From Actinomycetes bacterium (GTDB taxonomy: Bacteria > Actinomycetota > Acidimicrobiia > Acidimicrobiales > RAAP-2): a stretch of 64,000 bases of DNA. The stretch is from the NCBI GenBank assembly GCA_021823525.1, contig JAKANY010000003.1, positions 1 to 64,000 of the forward strand, read 5' to 3'. This document shows positions 43,839-52,699 of this stretch, piece by piece (position 1 is the first letter of the stretch; each line of letters begins with the position of its first letter). The notes beneath the pieces are model-generated. The model saw nothing but the letters and a program-made list of their open reading frames with translations, did no database searches and was not told the DNA's origin. The position numbers and the translations under genes are program-made.

Positions 43839-43844
43839 TAGAGT
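43839..43844 (+). promoter_or_regulatory. -10-like box TAGAGT before the ferredoxin gene
   Basis: TAGAGT would start a message near 43851 with a leader of about 20 nt carrying AGGAGG at 43861-43866, five nt before the ATG. It is divergent from the mpa promoter. Confidence 0.45.
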
Positions 43845-43870
43845 GGCTCCACCGCTGTCGAGGAGGACGC

Positions 43871-44107
43871 ATGAAGGTGTGGATCGACCAGGATCTGTGC
43901 ACGGGGGACGGACTGTGCGAAGAGATCTGCCCGCCGGTCTTCACGCTCCTCGACGACGGCCTCGCCTACGTCAAGGAAGGCGGCGACGTCAAGAACAACC
44001 CGGGAGGGGCGGCGGGCGTCGCCGTGGTGCCCCCGGATCAGGAGGACGCCGTCGTCGAGGCCTCCGAGGAGTGCCCCGGCGAGTGCATCTTCATCGAGCA
44101 GGGCTGA
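43871..44107 (+). CDS. Small ferredoxin
   Basis: This 78-residue protein has cysteines C10, C16 and C20 (LCTGDGLCEEICP) plus a late CPGEC pair, the pattern of P450-type [3Fe-4S]/[4Fe-4S] ferredoxins in actinobacteria. It carries electrons; the partner is not encoded nearby. It stands alone on the plus strand between mpa and trmI, and its 3' end overlaps trmI by 17 bases. Confidence 0.9.
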   Translation: MKVWIDQDLCTGDGLCEEICPPVFTLLDDGLAYVKEGGDVKNNPGGAAGVAVVPPDQEDAVVEASEECPGECIFIEQG

Positions 44108-44891
44108 CCGGGCTGGCGGCCTCGCGCCCGAGGCAGCGGGCGGTGGTGAGGAAGCCGGTGTGCGCGACCATGCGGTGATCCGGTCGCACCGAGCGCCCGT
44201 CGATGTGCCAGGAGCGCTCGAGGACCTCGACCGTCTCGAGGTGGCCGAAGCGGTGCGCCACCAGCGCTTCGCGGAGGCGCTGGACCTGGTTGATCGTGGG
44301 CAGATAGGACAGGAAGATCCCGCCCGGGCGTAGTGCGCGCGCCGCGTGCTCGACGACGCCCCACGGCTCGGGCAGGTCCAGGAGCACCCGGTCCAGGTCC
44401 TGCTCGTCGATCCCCTCGGTGGCGTCGCGGATCTCGATCGTGTAGGGCACGTCGGGCCCGAGGAACGCCTCGACGTTGCGGCGCGCGTGCTGGGCGAAGT
44501 CCTCGCGCAGCTCGTAGGCGTGGACCTGGGCACCGGCGCGCAGCAGCGCCATGGAGAGCGCGCCGGAGCCCACGCCCGCCTCGAAGACGCGCTGGCCCGG
44601 GCCGATGTCCGCACGCATCAGGATGGCTCCCAAGTCCTTGGGATAGATCACCTGGGCGCCGCGCGGCATCTTGAGCACGATGTCCGCGAAGGTCGGTCGC
44701 AGGACGAGGAAGCGCCGCTCAGAGCCCGCACCGCTGACCAGAGTCCCCTCCTCGCACCCGATGACGTCGTCGTGGGCCACGATCCCCGCGTGGGTGTGGA
44801 AGCTGCCGCCCGCCTGGAGCGTGACCAGGTAGCGGCGGTCCTTGGCGTCGATCAGCAGGACCCGCTCACCCGCCTCGAGCGGACGGCTCAT
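44091..44891 (-). CDS. trmI: tRNA (adenine-58-N1)-methyltransferase TrmI
   Basis: This 266-residue SAM enzyme methylates A58 of tRNA. It has an N-terminal barrel (GERVLLIDAKDRRYLVTL), then VIYPKDLGAILMRADIGPGQ near 98, the SAM loop VFEAGVGSGALSMALLRAG near 118 and the catalytic LDLPEPWGVVEH near 186. ATG 44891 overlaps the stop of a 47-residue gene by 3 bases. In mycobacteria trmI (Rv2118c) likewise lies just upstream of mpa. Confidence 0.94.
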   Translation of the reverse strand: MSRPLEAGERVLLIDAKDRRYLVTLQAGGSFHTHAGIVAHDDVIGCEEGTLVSGAGSERRFLVLRPTFADIVLKMPRGAQVIYPKDLGAILMRADIGPGQRVFEAGVGSGALSMALLRAGAQVHAYELREDFAQHARRNVEAFLGPDVPYTIEIRDATEGIDEQDLDRVLLDLPEPWGVVEHAARALRPGGIFLSYLPTINQVQRLREALVAHRFGHLETVEVLERSWHIDGRSVRPDHRMVAHTGFLTTARCLGREAASPVSPAR

Positions 44892-45031
44892 GAGGTGCGC
44901 GTGCGCCGCGTCGCGCGGGCGAGGCCCCGCGCCACCAGCAGTCCTACGGTGACGAGTCCCCACGCGGGAGACGCTCGACGCAGTGCGCGACCCGCGGCCA
45001 GCGCCGCGAGGAGCCCCAGTCCGCGACGCAT
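44888..45031 (-). CDS. 47-residue hydrophobic basic protein, unknown
   Basis: A minus-strand frame of 48 codons overlaps the trmI start (ATGA) and the stop of the upstream small gene (TGATG). The protein has a weak membrane segment (SPAWGLVTVGLLVARGL) flanked by Arg-rich ends. The tight overlaps at both ends are the main support. No family is recognised. Confidence 0.5.
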   Translation of the reverse strand: MRRGLGLLAALAAGRALRRASPAWGLVTVGLLVARGLARATRRTRTS

Positions 45032-45216
45032 CAGCGGCGCCGGACGCGATAACGCCGGCGCGCGCGCCAGAATCCCCAGACGAATCCCGAGAGCAGCCCG
45101 CCCACGCCCGCGAGGGCGCTGGTCGCGGGGTCCTCGGCCCAGGCGCGTACGCGCGTCGAGGGCACCAGGTCGCGCACGGCGCGCTCGAGGTCCTGGCGCA
45201 CGGCTGGCCGGGTCAC
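45031..45216 (-). CDS. 61-residue protein with one hydrophobic segment, unknown
   Basis: The GTG start at 45216 overlaps the holin-like gene stop (GTGA). The protein has a basic and amphipathic N-terminal half, then ALAGVGGLLSGFVWGFW and a run of Arg at the end. The overlaps on both sides suggest a real coupled gene. The function is unknown. Confidence 0.55.
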   Translation of the reverse strand: MTRPAVRQDLERAVRDLVPSTRVRAWAEDPATSALAGVGGLLSGFVWGFWRARRRYRVRRR

Positions 45217-45566
45217 GACGGGTCCTTGAGACGCCGGCGCACCGACGCGTCCCCGACGATCCGCCAGGCCGTCAGGGCGAGGACGGCCGCGGCGACCACC
45301 ACGACGATCAGGTACGGGAGCCAGGACAGGGTTCCGTCGAGCACGCGGAACTGCTGCAGGAACCGCAGCAGCGCCAGCAGGAGCATGACCACGCCGAAGC
45401 CCACGAAGAGGCTGCCGATGACGCCGAAGGCAGCGAAGCGGGCGATCTTCTTCAGGGGATCGACGGTCTCCTCGCGCAGGTAGCGGGAGAACAGCGTCTT
45501 GATGTCGTCGACGTCGCGGCGCAGGGAGATGCCCGGAAAGAGTCGACGCCACCACGACACCTTCAT
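45213..45566 (-). CDS. Small membrane protein, phage-holin-3_6-like
   Basis: This 117-residue protein has an amphipathic N-terminus (DDIKTLFSRYLREETVDPLK) and two membrane helices (about 47-70 and 82-103). This layout resembles the actinobacterial holin-superfamily III/Phage_holin_3_6 proteins, which are chromosomal and not part of a phage. The ATG lies 6 nt after TAGGCT on the minus strand, so it probably leads the group with the two tiny genes and trmI. Confidence 0.65.
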   Translation of the reverse strand: MKVSWWRRLFPGISLRRDVDDIKTLFSRYLREETVDPLKKIARFAAFGVIGSLFVGFGVVMLLLALLRFLQQFRVLDGTLSWLPYLIVVVVAAAVLALTAWRIVGDASVRRRLKDPS

Positions 45567-45572
45567 GCGGCC

Positions 45573-45578
45573 AGCCTA
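45573..45578 (-). promoter_or_regulatory. -10-like box TAGGCT, 6 nt before the holin-like ATG
   Basis: Minus-strand TAGGCT, then GGCCGC, then ATG. Confidence 0.45.
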
Positions 45579-45579
45579 G

Positions 45580-45960
45580 TCATCGCGCCGTGACCACAAA
45601 GGTGGAGCTCGCCGTGGCGACGAGGTGCCCGTGCTGGTCGTGGAGGGTCGCCTCGGTGAACGCGACGCTGGCCGCGAGGCGTGTCACCTGCGCGGTGCAG
45701 GTGAGCGTGGCGCCCGGGCGCACGGGGCGCAAGAAAGAGACCCGCAGGTCGGTGTTGGCGACCCGGACAGGCCCCGACGTTGCCTGGACGACGGCCGCGC
45801 CCATCGCCGAGTCGGCGATCGCCCCGAGGAAGCCGCCCTGGAGGACGCCCATCGGGTTGGTGAAGCGCTCGTCGACCTGGATGGTCCAGACGCTTGACGC
45901 GTCGTCGCCGACGCGGCGCAGGCCCAGGGAGAGGTCGCAGTTCGGGGGAACCTGGAGCAT
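45580..45960 (-). CDS. PaaI/YdiI-like hotdog-fold thioesterase
   Basis: This 126-residue protein has the PaaI-type hotdog core: FTNPMGVLQGGFLGAIADSA near 38-57 (with the Gly-Gly helix and acidic residue in place), then VANTDLRVSFLRPVRPG near 71. It would hydrolyse acyl- or aryl-CoA. The ATG at 45960 lies 6 nt after TATCGT and is divergent from tkt. Confidence 0.82.
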   Translation of the reverse strand: MLQVPPNCDLSLGLRRVGDDASSVWTIQVDERFTNPMGVLQGGFLGAIADSAMGAAVVQATSGPVRVANTDLRVSFLRPVRPGATLTCTAQVTRLAASVAFTEATLHDQHGHLVATASSTFVVTAR

Positions 45961-45966
45961 GGGGTG

Positions 45967-45972
45967 ACGATA
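45967..45972 (-). promoter_or_regulatory. -10-like box TATCGT, 6 nt before the thioesterase ATG
   Basis: Minus-strand TATCGT, then CACCCC, then ATG; back to back with the tkt box. Confidence 0.45.
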
Positions 45973-46002
45973 CCGTCCGCCGGCGCCGCCGGGGAACTTC
46001 AC

Positions 46003-46008
46003 TACGCT
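46003..46008 (+). promoter_or_regulatory. -10-like box TACGCT, 7 nt before tkt ATG
   Basis: TACGCT, then TTCGACC, then ATG 46016, with no purine-rich ribosome binding site. Confidence 0.45.
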
Positions 46009-46015
46009 TTCGACC

Positions 46016-48010
46016 ATGGCTGACCAACTCTTCGCGGGGGCGACCGACCTGGAGGGCCGCGCCATCCGCGAGGTCGTGGCCCTGGCGCTCGACGGTCCCG
46101 CGCAGGCCCGGTCCGGCCACAGCGGCACGGCGATGGCCCTGGCGCCCCTGGGGGTCACGCTCTTCTCACGTCTCTTGCGCCACGACCCGGACGATCCCGC
46201 GTGGCCCGACCGCGACCGCTTCGTGCTCAGCGCGGGTCACGCGTCGATGCTGCAGTACAGCCTCGCCTACCTCTTCGGCTACGACCTGAGCGCCCAGGAC
46301 CTGCGCTCCTTTCGCCAGCCGCACTCGCGGACGCCGGGGCATCCCGAGCGCGGGGTGACGCCCACCGTCGAGGTGACGACGGGCCCCCTGGGTCAGGGAT
46401 TCGCCAATGGGGTGGGCCTCGCGCTGGCCGAGCGGATCCTGCGCGCCGACTACGGCGAGGACCTGGTCAGCCACCGGACCTGGGTGATCGCCGGCGATGG
46501 CTGCCTGGAAGAGGGAATCAGCCACGAGGCGGCGTCGCTGGCCGGGGCCTGGGGCCTCGACCGGCTGACCGTCTTCTACGACGACAACCACATCACCATC
46601 GACGGGCCCACGGAGCTGGCGCGCGCCGACGACACGCCCGCGCGGTTCCGCGCCTACGGCTGGCACGTGATCGAGCTCGGCGAGGCGGCCAACGACCTGG
46701 ACGCCTTGGAGCGGGCGGGTCGCGCCGCGATGGGCGAGGACGCCCGCCCGACGCTGATAGTCGTGCGCAGCCACATCGGGTTCCCCTCCCCCGCGATGAT
46801 GGACCGCCGCGAGGCGCACGGCGCTCCGTTTCCCGCCGAGGTCATCGACGACGTCAAGGAGCGTCTGGGCCTCGCCCGCGAGGCGTTCTCGCTGGACCCG
46901 GCCCTTCCGGGGCTGCTGCACGCGAGCATCGCGGCGCGCGGGCGCGAGCACGCCGCCTGGGAGGACGCGGTGGTCGCGGCGGGCCCGCGCGGCGAGCGGC
47001 TGCGCGCGCAGCTGGCCACCGCCGGCGCGTTGAGCGGAGGCGTGGAGGCGCCGGCGTACCCGGCGGGCACGCCCGTGGCCACGCGCAAGGCTCTGCAGCG
47101 CGCCTTGGACACTTTCGCGCCCCACACGGCGGGTCTGACGGCCGGCTCGGCCGACCTGACCGAGAACACCGGCGTGCGCCTGGCGAGTCCCCGCCAGGGC
47201 GCCGACGAGCCGGCGGGACGCCAGATCTACTACGGCATCCGCGAGTTCGCGATGGGCGGCATCCTGGTGGGGCAGGCCAGTCACGGAGGTCTGCGCCCGG
47301 TGGGCTCGACCTTCCTGGTCTTCAGCGACTACGTCCGCCCGGCGATCCGCCTGGCCGCGCTGAGCGCTTCGCCGGCGCTCTTCGCCTTCACCCACGACTC
47401 GGTGGCCGTGGGCGAGGATGGTCCGACCCACCAGCCCATCGAGCACTTGATGTCCTTGCGGGCGATGCCGGGCCTGCACGTCGTGCGCCCCGGCGACGCG
47501 AACGAGACATTGCGCGTCGTCGAGGGCCTGCTGCGCGATCCGGCGCCACCGCCCACCGCGCTGATCCTGTCGCGCCAGGACCTTCCGGTGTGGGACGCGC
47601 CGGAGCGGAGCGCCTCGGAGGCGGGCTGGTCACGAGGTGGCTACGTCCTGCGCGAGGCCGACGAGGCGCGGGTCAGCCTGGTCGCGACGGGCTCGGAGGT
47701 GTCCCTGTGCCTGGCGGCGGCCGACGCGCTGGGCGACGAGGGCGTTCGCGTGCGCGTCGTGGCGCTGCCGTGCTGGGCGTGCTTCTCCGCCCAGCCACCG
47801 GCCTACCGCGACGAGGTGCTGCGCCCCGGACTACCGTCGGTGGGCGTCGAGGCGGGCGCGACGCTGGGCTGGCACCAGTGGGTCGACACGGTGGTCGGCA
47901 TCGACCGCTTCGGCCTGTCGGCGCCCGGCGGGTACGCGATGGCCCACCTGGGCCTGAGCGAGCAGTCCATCATCGATCACGTCCACGAACGCTTGGAGCA
48001 GCGCCCATGA
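46016..48010 (+). CDS. tkt: Transketolase
   Basis: This 664-residue TPP enzyme moves two-carbon units between sugar phosphates. It has SGHSGTAMALAPL near 33, SAGHASMLQYSL near 72, TTGPLGQGFANGVGLA near 122, the TPP/Mg motif GDGCLEEG...YDDNHITIDG near 161-199 and FTHDSVAVGEDGPTHQPIEH near 461. The length matches the family. Its stop overlaps tal by 4 bases (ATGA). Confidence 0.96.
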   Translation: MADQLFAGATDLEGRAIREVVALALDGPAQARSGHSGTAMALAPLGVTLFSRLLRHDPDDPAWPDRDRFVLSAGHASMLQYSLAYLFGYDLSAQDLRSFRQPHSRTPGHPERGVTPTVEVTTGPLGQGFANGVGLALAERILRADYGEDLVSHRTWVIAGDGCLEEGISHEAASLAGAWGLDRLTVFYDDNHITIDGPTELARADDTPARFRAYGWHVIELGEAANDLDALERAGRAAMGEDARPTLIVVRSHIGFPSPAMMDRREAHGAPFPAEVIDDVKERLGLAREAFSLDPALPGLLHASIAARGREHAAWEDAVVAAGPRGERLRAQLATAGALSGGVEAPAYPAGTPVATRKALQRALDTFAPHTAGLTAGSADLTENTGVRLASPRQGADEPAGRQIYYGIREFAMGGILVGQASHGGLRPVGSTFLVFSDYVRPAIRLAALSASPALFAFTHDSVAVGEDGPTHQPIEHLMSLRAMPGLHVVRPGDANETLRVVEGLLRDPAPPPTALILSRQDLPVWDAPERSASEAGWSRGGYVLREADEARVSLVATGSEVSLCLAAADALGDEGVRVRVVALPCWACFSAQPPAYRDEVLRPGLPSVGVEAGATLGWHQWVDTVVGIDRFGLSAPGGYAMAHLGLSEQSIIDHVHERLEQRP

Positions 48011-49119
48011 ACGGCCTTCACGATCTGTTCGCCCTCCAGGGCCAGAGCCCCTGGATCGACAACATCCGCCGCGACTGGCTCGACGACGGCACGTTGGCGC
48101 GCCTCGTCGCCCAGGGCGTCCGGGGTGTCACGTCGAACCCCTCGATCTTCGCGCGCGCTCTGGCCACGAGTGACGCCTACGGGCCCGGGCTGCGCGCCGG
48201 GGGCGGCCGGTCCGACGACGAACTGTTCGAGGCCTTGGCCGTGGCCGACGTGCGCGATGCCTGCGCGGTCCTGGACCCCGTCTACGCATCGTCGCGAGAG
48301 GTCTTCGCCGCGCGCCAGACGGAGTTCACCGACGGGTTCGTCTCCCTCGAGATCGACCCGCGGCTCGCCTACGACGTCGAGGGGACGGTGCTGGCGGCCG
48401 AGCGCCTCTCGGCGGCCGTGGGAACCGAGAACCTCCTGATCAAGATCCCCGCGACCGATGCGGGCCTCGAGGCGATCCCTCGCGTCCTGGCCCGGGGCAT
48501 CAGCGTGAACGTGACCCTGATCTTCTCGGTGGAGCGCTACGACCAGGTCTTCACGGCGTGGCAGGAGGGTCTGGAGCGCGCCGACGCCGCGGGCGACGAC
48601 CTGCCGAGGATCGCGAGCGTCGCGTCGGTGTTCGTCTCGCGGGTCGACACCGCCGTCGACGCCCTCCTGGCGGCCGACGATCCGCGACGCGGGCGCACGG
48701 CCGTCGCGCAGGTGGCGGCCGTCTACGAGCGCTTCCTCGAGCGCTCGGCCGAGCCCCGCACGCGCCAACTGCTCGCCCACCGCGCCCCCATCCAACGCCC
48801 GCTGTGGGCGTCCACGTCGGTGAAGAACCCCGCGTACGACGAGCTGCTCTACGTCGCACCCCTCGCGGCACCCTCGACGGTCAACACCATGCCCGACGCG
48901 ACGCTCGAGGCGGCACGCGCGCGGGGATCCTGGGAGCCCTCGCCCCTGCTGGACGCCGCGCGCCGTCGCGCGCTGGTCGGAGAGCTGGGCGAGCTCCCGG
49001 CATCCGTCGACCTGGGGGCCATCGGCGCGCAGCTCGAGGCCAACGGGGTCCAGGCGTTCATCGACGCCTACGACGAGGTCCTCGCGACGGTGCGCGCGCG
49101 GCGCCACGAGGTGGCGTGA
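48007..49119 (+). CDS. tal: Transaldolase
   Basis: This 370-residue long-form (TalB-unlike, actinobacterial) transaldolase has the N-terminal GVTSNPSIFARAL near 40, FVSLEIDPRLAYD near 115, the Schiff-base lysine in NLLIKIPATDAGLEA near 144, VNVTLIFSVERYD near 165 and RPLWASTSVKNPAYDELLYV near 265. It overlaps tkt upstream and pgi downstream (GTGA). In some bacteria tal and pgi are one fused protein; here they are separate but translationally coupled. Confidence 0.95.
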   Translation: MNGLHDLFALQGQSPWIDNIRRDWLDDGTLARLVAQGVRGVTSNPSIFARALATSDAYGPGLRAGGGRSDDELFEALAVADVRDACAVLDPVYASSREVFAARQTEFTDGFVSLEIDPRLAYDVEGTVLAAERLSAAVGTENLLIKIPATDAGLEAIPRVLARGISVNVTLIFSVERYDQVFTAWQEGLERADAAGDDLPRIASVASVFVSRVDTAVDALLAADDPRRGRTAVAQVAAVYERFLERSAEPRTRQLLAHRAPIQRPLWASTSVKNPAYDELLYVAPLAAPSTVNTMPDATLEAARARGSWEPSPLLDAARRRALVGELGELPASVDLGAIGAQLEANGVQAFIDAYDEVLATVRARRHEVA

Positions 49120-50411
49120 GCGACGTCGCCCGCCTCCTCGCGGGCGACCCCGACCTGTTCGCGGGACCGACGGCGAGCCGCGCGCTGGGCTGGCTGCGCC
49201 ACCCCGAGGTCTACGGGGGGGCGTGGATCGACGAGACCGCCCGGCGGCTACCGCGCCGCCACGAGCGGACCATCGTCGTGGGCATGGGCGGCTCCTCGTC
49301 GCCCGCGCGGCTGCTCAACCGCGTCGGCGAGGCCCTCGAGGTGCTCGACACCTCCAACCCCGACTCGGTGGCCGCGACCGACTTCGCCGGGGCGACCGTG
49401 GTGGCCGCGTCCAAGTCGGGCACCACCATTGAGGTCCAGACGCTGCTCGCCCACGCGCTGGTCTCGGGGCTCGAGCCCGAGGACCTGGTGGTCGTCACCG
49501 ACCCGGGCACGACGCTGGCCGCCCTGGGCGCCTCGCTGGGCGCGACCGTCGTCCTGGGCGACCCGCGCACGGGCGGGCGCTACTCGGCGCTGAGCCCCTT
49601 CGGCCTGGTCCCCGCCCTGTACGCCGGGTGGAGCGCGGCGGACCTGGGCGACCTGCTCAGAGAGAACGCCCTAGACGAGGCGACGGCGGCCCGGGCGCTG
49701 GCGCGGGCCGAGGAGGTGGAGCTGCACGAGGGCTGGGGCACCCTGACCCTCGACGGCGATCCCGCCCTCGACGGCGCCGCGCTGTGGCTCGAGCAGCTGG
49801 TGGCCGAGACGACCGGCAAGCAGGGGCGCGGCGTCGTGCCCCTGGCCGGCGCGGGCCCGCGGCACGATCCGGGGCGGATCATGGAGGACCATCTGACGGC
49901 CGTCTGGCTGGCGCGCCGCCTCGGCGTGGACCCCTTCGACCAGCCCGACGTCGACGGGGCCAAGCGCAGCGTCTTCGCCCGCCTCGGTGCATCGGCTCTG
50001 GCCGCGCCCGCAGGACCCGAAGGCGCGTGCGAGTTGGCCGTGGCCCTGGCGGCCCCGGGCTACCGGACCCTCCAGATCTATGGGCCCCTGGCGATCGCCT
50101 CCCAGATCGGGGCGCTGCGCGCCGCGGTGGCCGCGCGCTTCGGCCCGACGACCGCCAACCTCGGCCCGCGGTACCTGCACTCGACCGGCCAACTGCACAA
50201 GGGCGGCCCGGCGCTGGGCGCGGTGCAGGTCCTGGTGCGGCCCCAGAGCACTCCGCGGCGCATCCAGGGACGCCGGTACACCTTCCACGACCTCCACCGC
50301 GCTCAGGCCGACGCGGACCTGGCCGCTCTGGTGGCCCGGGGACGGCCCGTCGCCCGCGTCGAGGTCGACGACCTGGCCGAGGCGACGCAAAGGCTCGTGG
50401 CGGCGTCCTGA
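49116..50411 (+). CDS. pgi: Glucose-6-phosphate isomerase (short form)
   Basis: This 431-residue protein is shorter than typical Pgi (about 550) and resembles the isomerase half of transaldolase/isomerase fusions. It has VVGMGGSSSPARLLNRV near 51, AASKSGTTIEVQTLL near 95, a central TGKQGRGVVPL segment near 233 and LHSTGQLHKGGPALG near 355, which keeps the family's late lysine motif. It would link glucose 6-phosphate and fructose 6-phosphate with the tkt/tal pool. The start is GTG 49116. Confidence 0.88.
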   Translation: MSDVARLLAGDPDLFAGPTASRALGWLRHPEVYGGAWIDETARRLPRRHERTIVVGMGGSSSPARLLNRVGEALEVLDTSNPDSVAATDFAGATVVAASKSGTTIEVQTLLAHALVSGLEPEDLVVVTDPGTTLAALGASLGATVVLGDPRTGGRYSALSPFGLVPALYAGWSAADLGDLLRENALDEATAARALARAEEVELHEGWGTLTLDGDPALDGAALWLEQLVAETTGKQGRGVVPLAGAGPRHDPGRIMEDHLTAVWLARRLGVDPFDQPDVDGAKRSVFARLGASALAAPAGPEGACELAVALAAPGYRTLQIYGPLAIASQIGALRAAVAARFGPTTANLGPRYLHSTGQLHKGGPALGAVQVLVRPQSTPRRIQGRRYTFHDLHRAQADADLAALVARGRPVARVEVDDLAEATQRLVAAS

Positions 50412-50424
50412 GCACGGGCGCCGA

Positions 50425-50430
50425 TAAGAT
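50425..50430 (+). promoter_or_regulatory. -10-like box TAAGAT, 7 nt before the FO synthase ATG
   Basis: TAAGAT, then GCGGCCC, then ATG 50438. This supports ATG 50438 over the in-frame ATG at 50429, which lies inside the box. Confidence 0.4.
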
Positions 50431-50437
50431 GCGGCCC

Positions 50438-52699
50438 ATGGCCCTCCCGCTCACCGCCGACGTGGTATCCGACCTGATCAACGCCGATTCCGAGGGCTTG
50501 GCGGTCAGCGCCTTCACGCGCGCGCGTGATGCGCACGGCTGGACGATCACCTACTCGCCCAAGGTGTTCATCCCCCTGACGCGGCTGTGCCGCGATCGCT
50601 GCGGGTACTGCACCTTCGCCCAGGCCCCGGCGCGCCTGGAGGCGCCGTACCTGTCCTTGGAGCAGGTGATGGCGATCGCCGAGGCCGGCCGCGCGGCGGG
50701 TGTCACCGAGGCCCTCTTCACCCTCGGCGAGCGTCCCGAGCTGCGCTATCCCGAGGCGGCGCGGTGGCTGTCGGCCCGGGGCTACGCCTCGACCGTGGAG
50801 TACGTGACGACGGCCGCCCAGCTCGTCCTGGAGTCCACGGGCCTGCTGCCTCACGTGAACGCGGGCGCCCTCGACGCGGGCGAGCTGGCCGCGCTGCGGG
50901 CGGTGAGCGCGTCGCAGGGGATGATGCTCGAGGTGCTGGCCGACCTGCCGGCCCACCGCCTGGCCCCCGACAAGGCGCCGGCGCGGCGCCTGGCGACCCT
51001 GCGTGCCGCGGGCGAGCTCCAGATCCCCTTCACGACGGGACTGCTCGTGGGCATCGGCGAGACCCGCGAGGACCGGTTGGTGACGCTGGCCGCGATCGCC
51101 GAGGCGCACGCCGCCTACGGCCACGTGCAGGAGGTCATCATCCAGAACTTCCTGCCCAAGCCGGGAACCGCGATGGCCCAGTCCCCCGCCCCGAGCGCCG
51201 AGGAGTTGCACTGGACGGTGGCGGCGGCGCGCCTCCTGCTCCCGCCCGAGATCCACCTCCAGGCCCCACCGAACCTCAGCGACGACCCGGGAGGGCTCCT
51301 GGACTTCGGGATCGACGACTTCGGCGGCATCTCTCCGGTCACGCGCGACCATGTCAACCCCGAGCGGGCGTGGCCGGCGATCTCGGCGCTGCGGCGCACG
51401 ACCGAGGACCGCGGACTGCTGCTCGTGCCGCGCCTGACCGCCTACCCGCGGTTCGTGGCCCGTCCCGACGAGTTCTTCGATCCGGCGGTCCGCCCCGCGG
51501 TCCTGGCGGCCGCCGACGCCGACGGCCTGGCGCGCGACGACGCGTGGTGCTCGGGGGGCGAGGCACCCCCGCCCGAGGCGCCCGCCTCGCGGGTGCGCAC
51601 GTCGGAGGTGTCCGCGCTGCTGGCGCGCTACGAGCCCGGTGACGAGCTCACCCACCGAGAGCTGGTGACCCTCCTGAGCGCGCGCGGTGGGGACTTCAAC
51701 GCCGTGGTCGAGCTGGCCGACGACGTGCGGCGCCGCATCGTGGGCGACCCGGTGACCTACGTCGTGAACCGCAACATCAACTACACCAACGTGTGCACCT
51801 TCAAGTGCCGGTTCTGCGCGTTCTCCAAGGGCCCCCTGTCACTCAACCTGCGCGGGGACCCCTACGTGCTGAGCCTCGAGGACATCGCGGCACGCGTGCG
51901 CGAGGCGCACGACCTCGGGGCGACTGAGGTGTGCCTGCAGGGCGGCATCCATCCCGACTTCGACGCCGAGTACTACCTCGACGTGGTGCGCGCCGTCCAC
52001 GAGGCCGTGCCCGCGATGCACATCCACGCCTTCAGCGCCCTGGAGGTGCACGAGGGGGCGCGGCGCGCGGGGCTCGACCTGCGGACCTATCTGAGTCGCC
52101 TGCGCGACGCGGGCCTCAAGACGCTCCCGGGGACGGCTGCGGAGATCCTGGACGACCGCGTGCGCGCCCAGCTGTGCCCCGACAAGGTCACGACCGCCCA
52201 GTGGCTCGAGGTCCACCGGGCGGCGCACGAGGTCGGCCTGCACTCCAACGTCACCATCATGTTCGGTGCTCTCGAGGGCGTCGAGAGCTGGGCGACCCAC
52301 CTGGTGCTCACGCGGGACCTGCAGCGCCAGACCGGCGGGTTCACCGAGTTCGTGCCCCTGCCCTTTGTCCACATGGCGACACCGATCTTCCTGCGGGGCC
52401 GGGCCCGTCGGGGACCGACCTTCCGCGAGACGGTCCTGGTCCACGCGGTGGGCCGCCTCCACTACGCCACCCTCATCGACAACGTGCAGGCCAGCTGGGT
52501 GAAGCTCGGCGTGGCCGGCGTGCGGCGGATGCTCGGCGCGGGAGCCAACGACCTGGGCGGCACGCTGATGGAGGAGAACATCTCGCGCGCGGCCGGTGCC
52601 GTGCACGGCCAGCTGATGGACGTGGCGCACCTGCACGAGATCGTCGCGCCCCTCGGCCGTCCCCTGGTGCAGCGCTCCACCCTCTACGGGGCGCCGTGA
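50438..52699 (+). CDS. fbiC: FO synthase (CofG-CofH fusion), F420 biosynthesis
   Basis: This 753-residue bifunctional radical-SAM enzyme makes FO, the F420 chromophore, from tyrosine and a ribityl pyrimidine. The CofG half has the cluster motif C51-RDR-C55-GY-C58; the CofH half has C453-TFK-C457-RF-C460, each in CxxxCxxC form. Other blocks include LNLRGDPYVLSLEDIAARV and TLMEENISRAAGA. The fused form is typical of actinobacteria. The LOG-family gene overlaps the stop by 4 bases. Confidence 0.96.
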   Translation: MALPLTADVVSDLINADSEGLAVSAFTRARDAHGWTITYSPKVFIPLTRLCRDRCGYCTFAQAPARLEAPYLSLEQVMAIAEAGRAAGVTEALFTLGERPELRYPEAARWLSARGYASTVEYVTTAAQLVLESTGLLPHVNAGALDAGELAALRAVSASQGMMLEVLADLPAHRLAPDKAPARRLATLRAAGELQIPFTTGLLVGIGETREDRLVTLAAIAEAHAAYGHVQEVIIQNFLPKPGTAMAQSPAPSAEELHWTVAAARLLLPPEIHLQAPPNLSDDPGGLLDFGIDDFGGISPVTRDHVNPERAWPAISALRRTTEDRGLLLVPRLTAYPRFVARPDEFFDPAVRPAVLAAADADGLARDDAWCSGGEAPPPEAPASRVRTSEVSALLARYEPGDELTHRELVTLLSARGGDFNAVVELADDVRRRIVGDPVTYVVNRNINYTNVCTFKCRFCAFSKGPLSLNLRGDPYVLSLEDIAARVREAHDLGATEVCLQGGIHPDFDAEYYLDVVRAVHEAVPAMHIHAFSALEVHEGARRAGLDLRTYLSRLRDAGLKTLPGTAAEILDDRVRAQLCPDKVTTAQWLEVHRAAHEVGLHSNVTIMFGALEGVESWATHLVLTRDLQRQTGGFTEFVPLPFVHMATPIFLRGRARRGPTFRETVLVHAVGRLHYATLIDNVQASWVKLGVAGVRRMLGAGANDLGGTLMEENISRAAGAVHGQLMDVAHLHEIVAPLGRPLVQRSTLYGAP

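Noticed and set aside
45213-45566. Prophage remnant suggested by the holin-like protein
   Set aside because: No integrase, lysin or structural gene is near; holin-superfamily proteins of this type are common chromosomal genes in actinobacteria.
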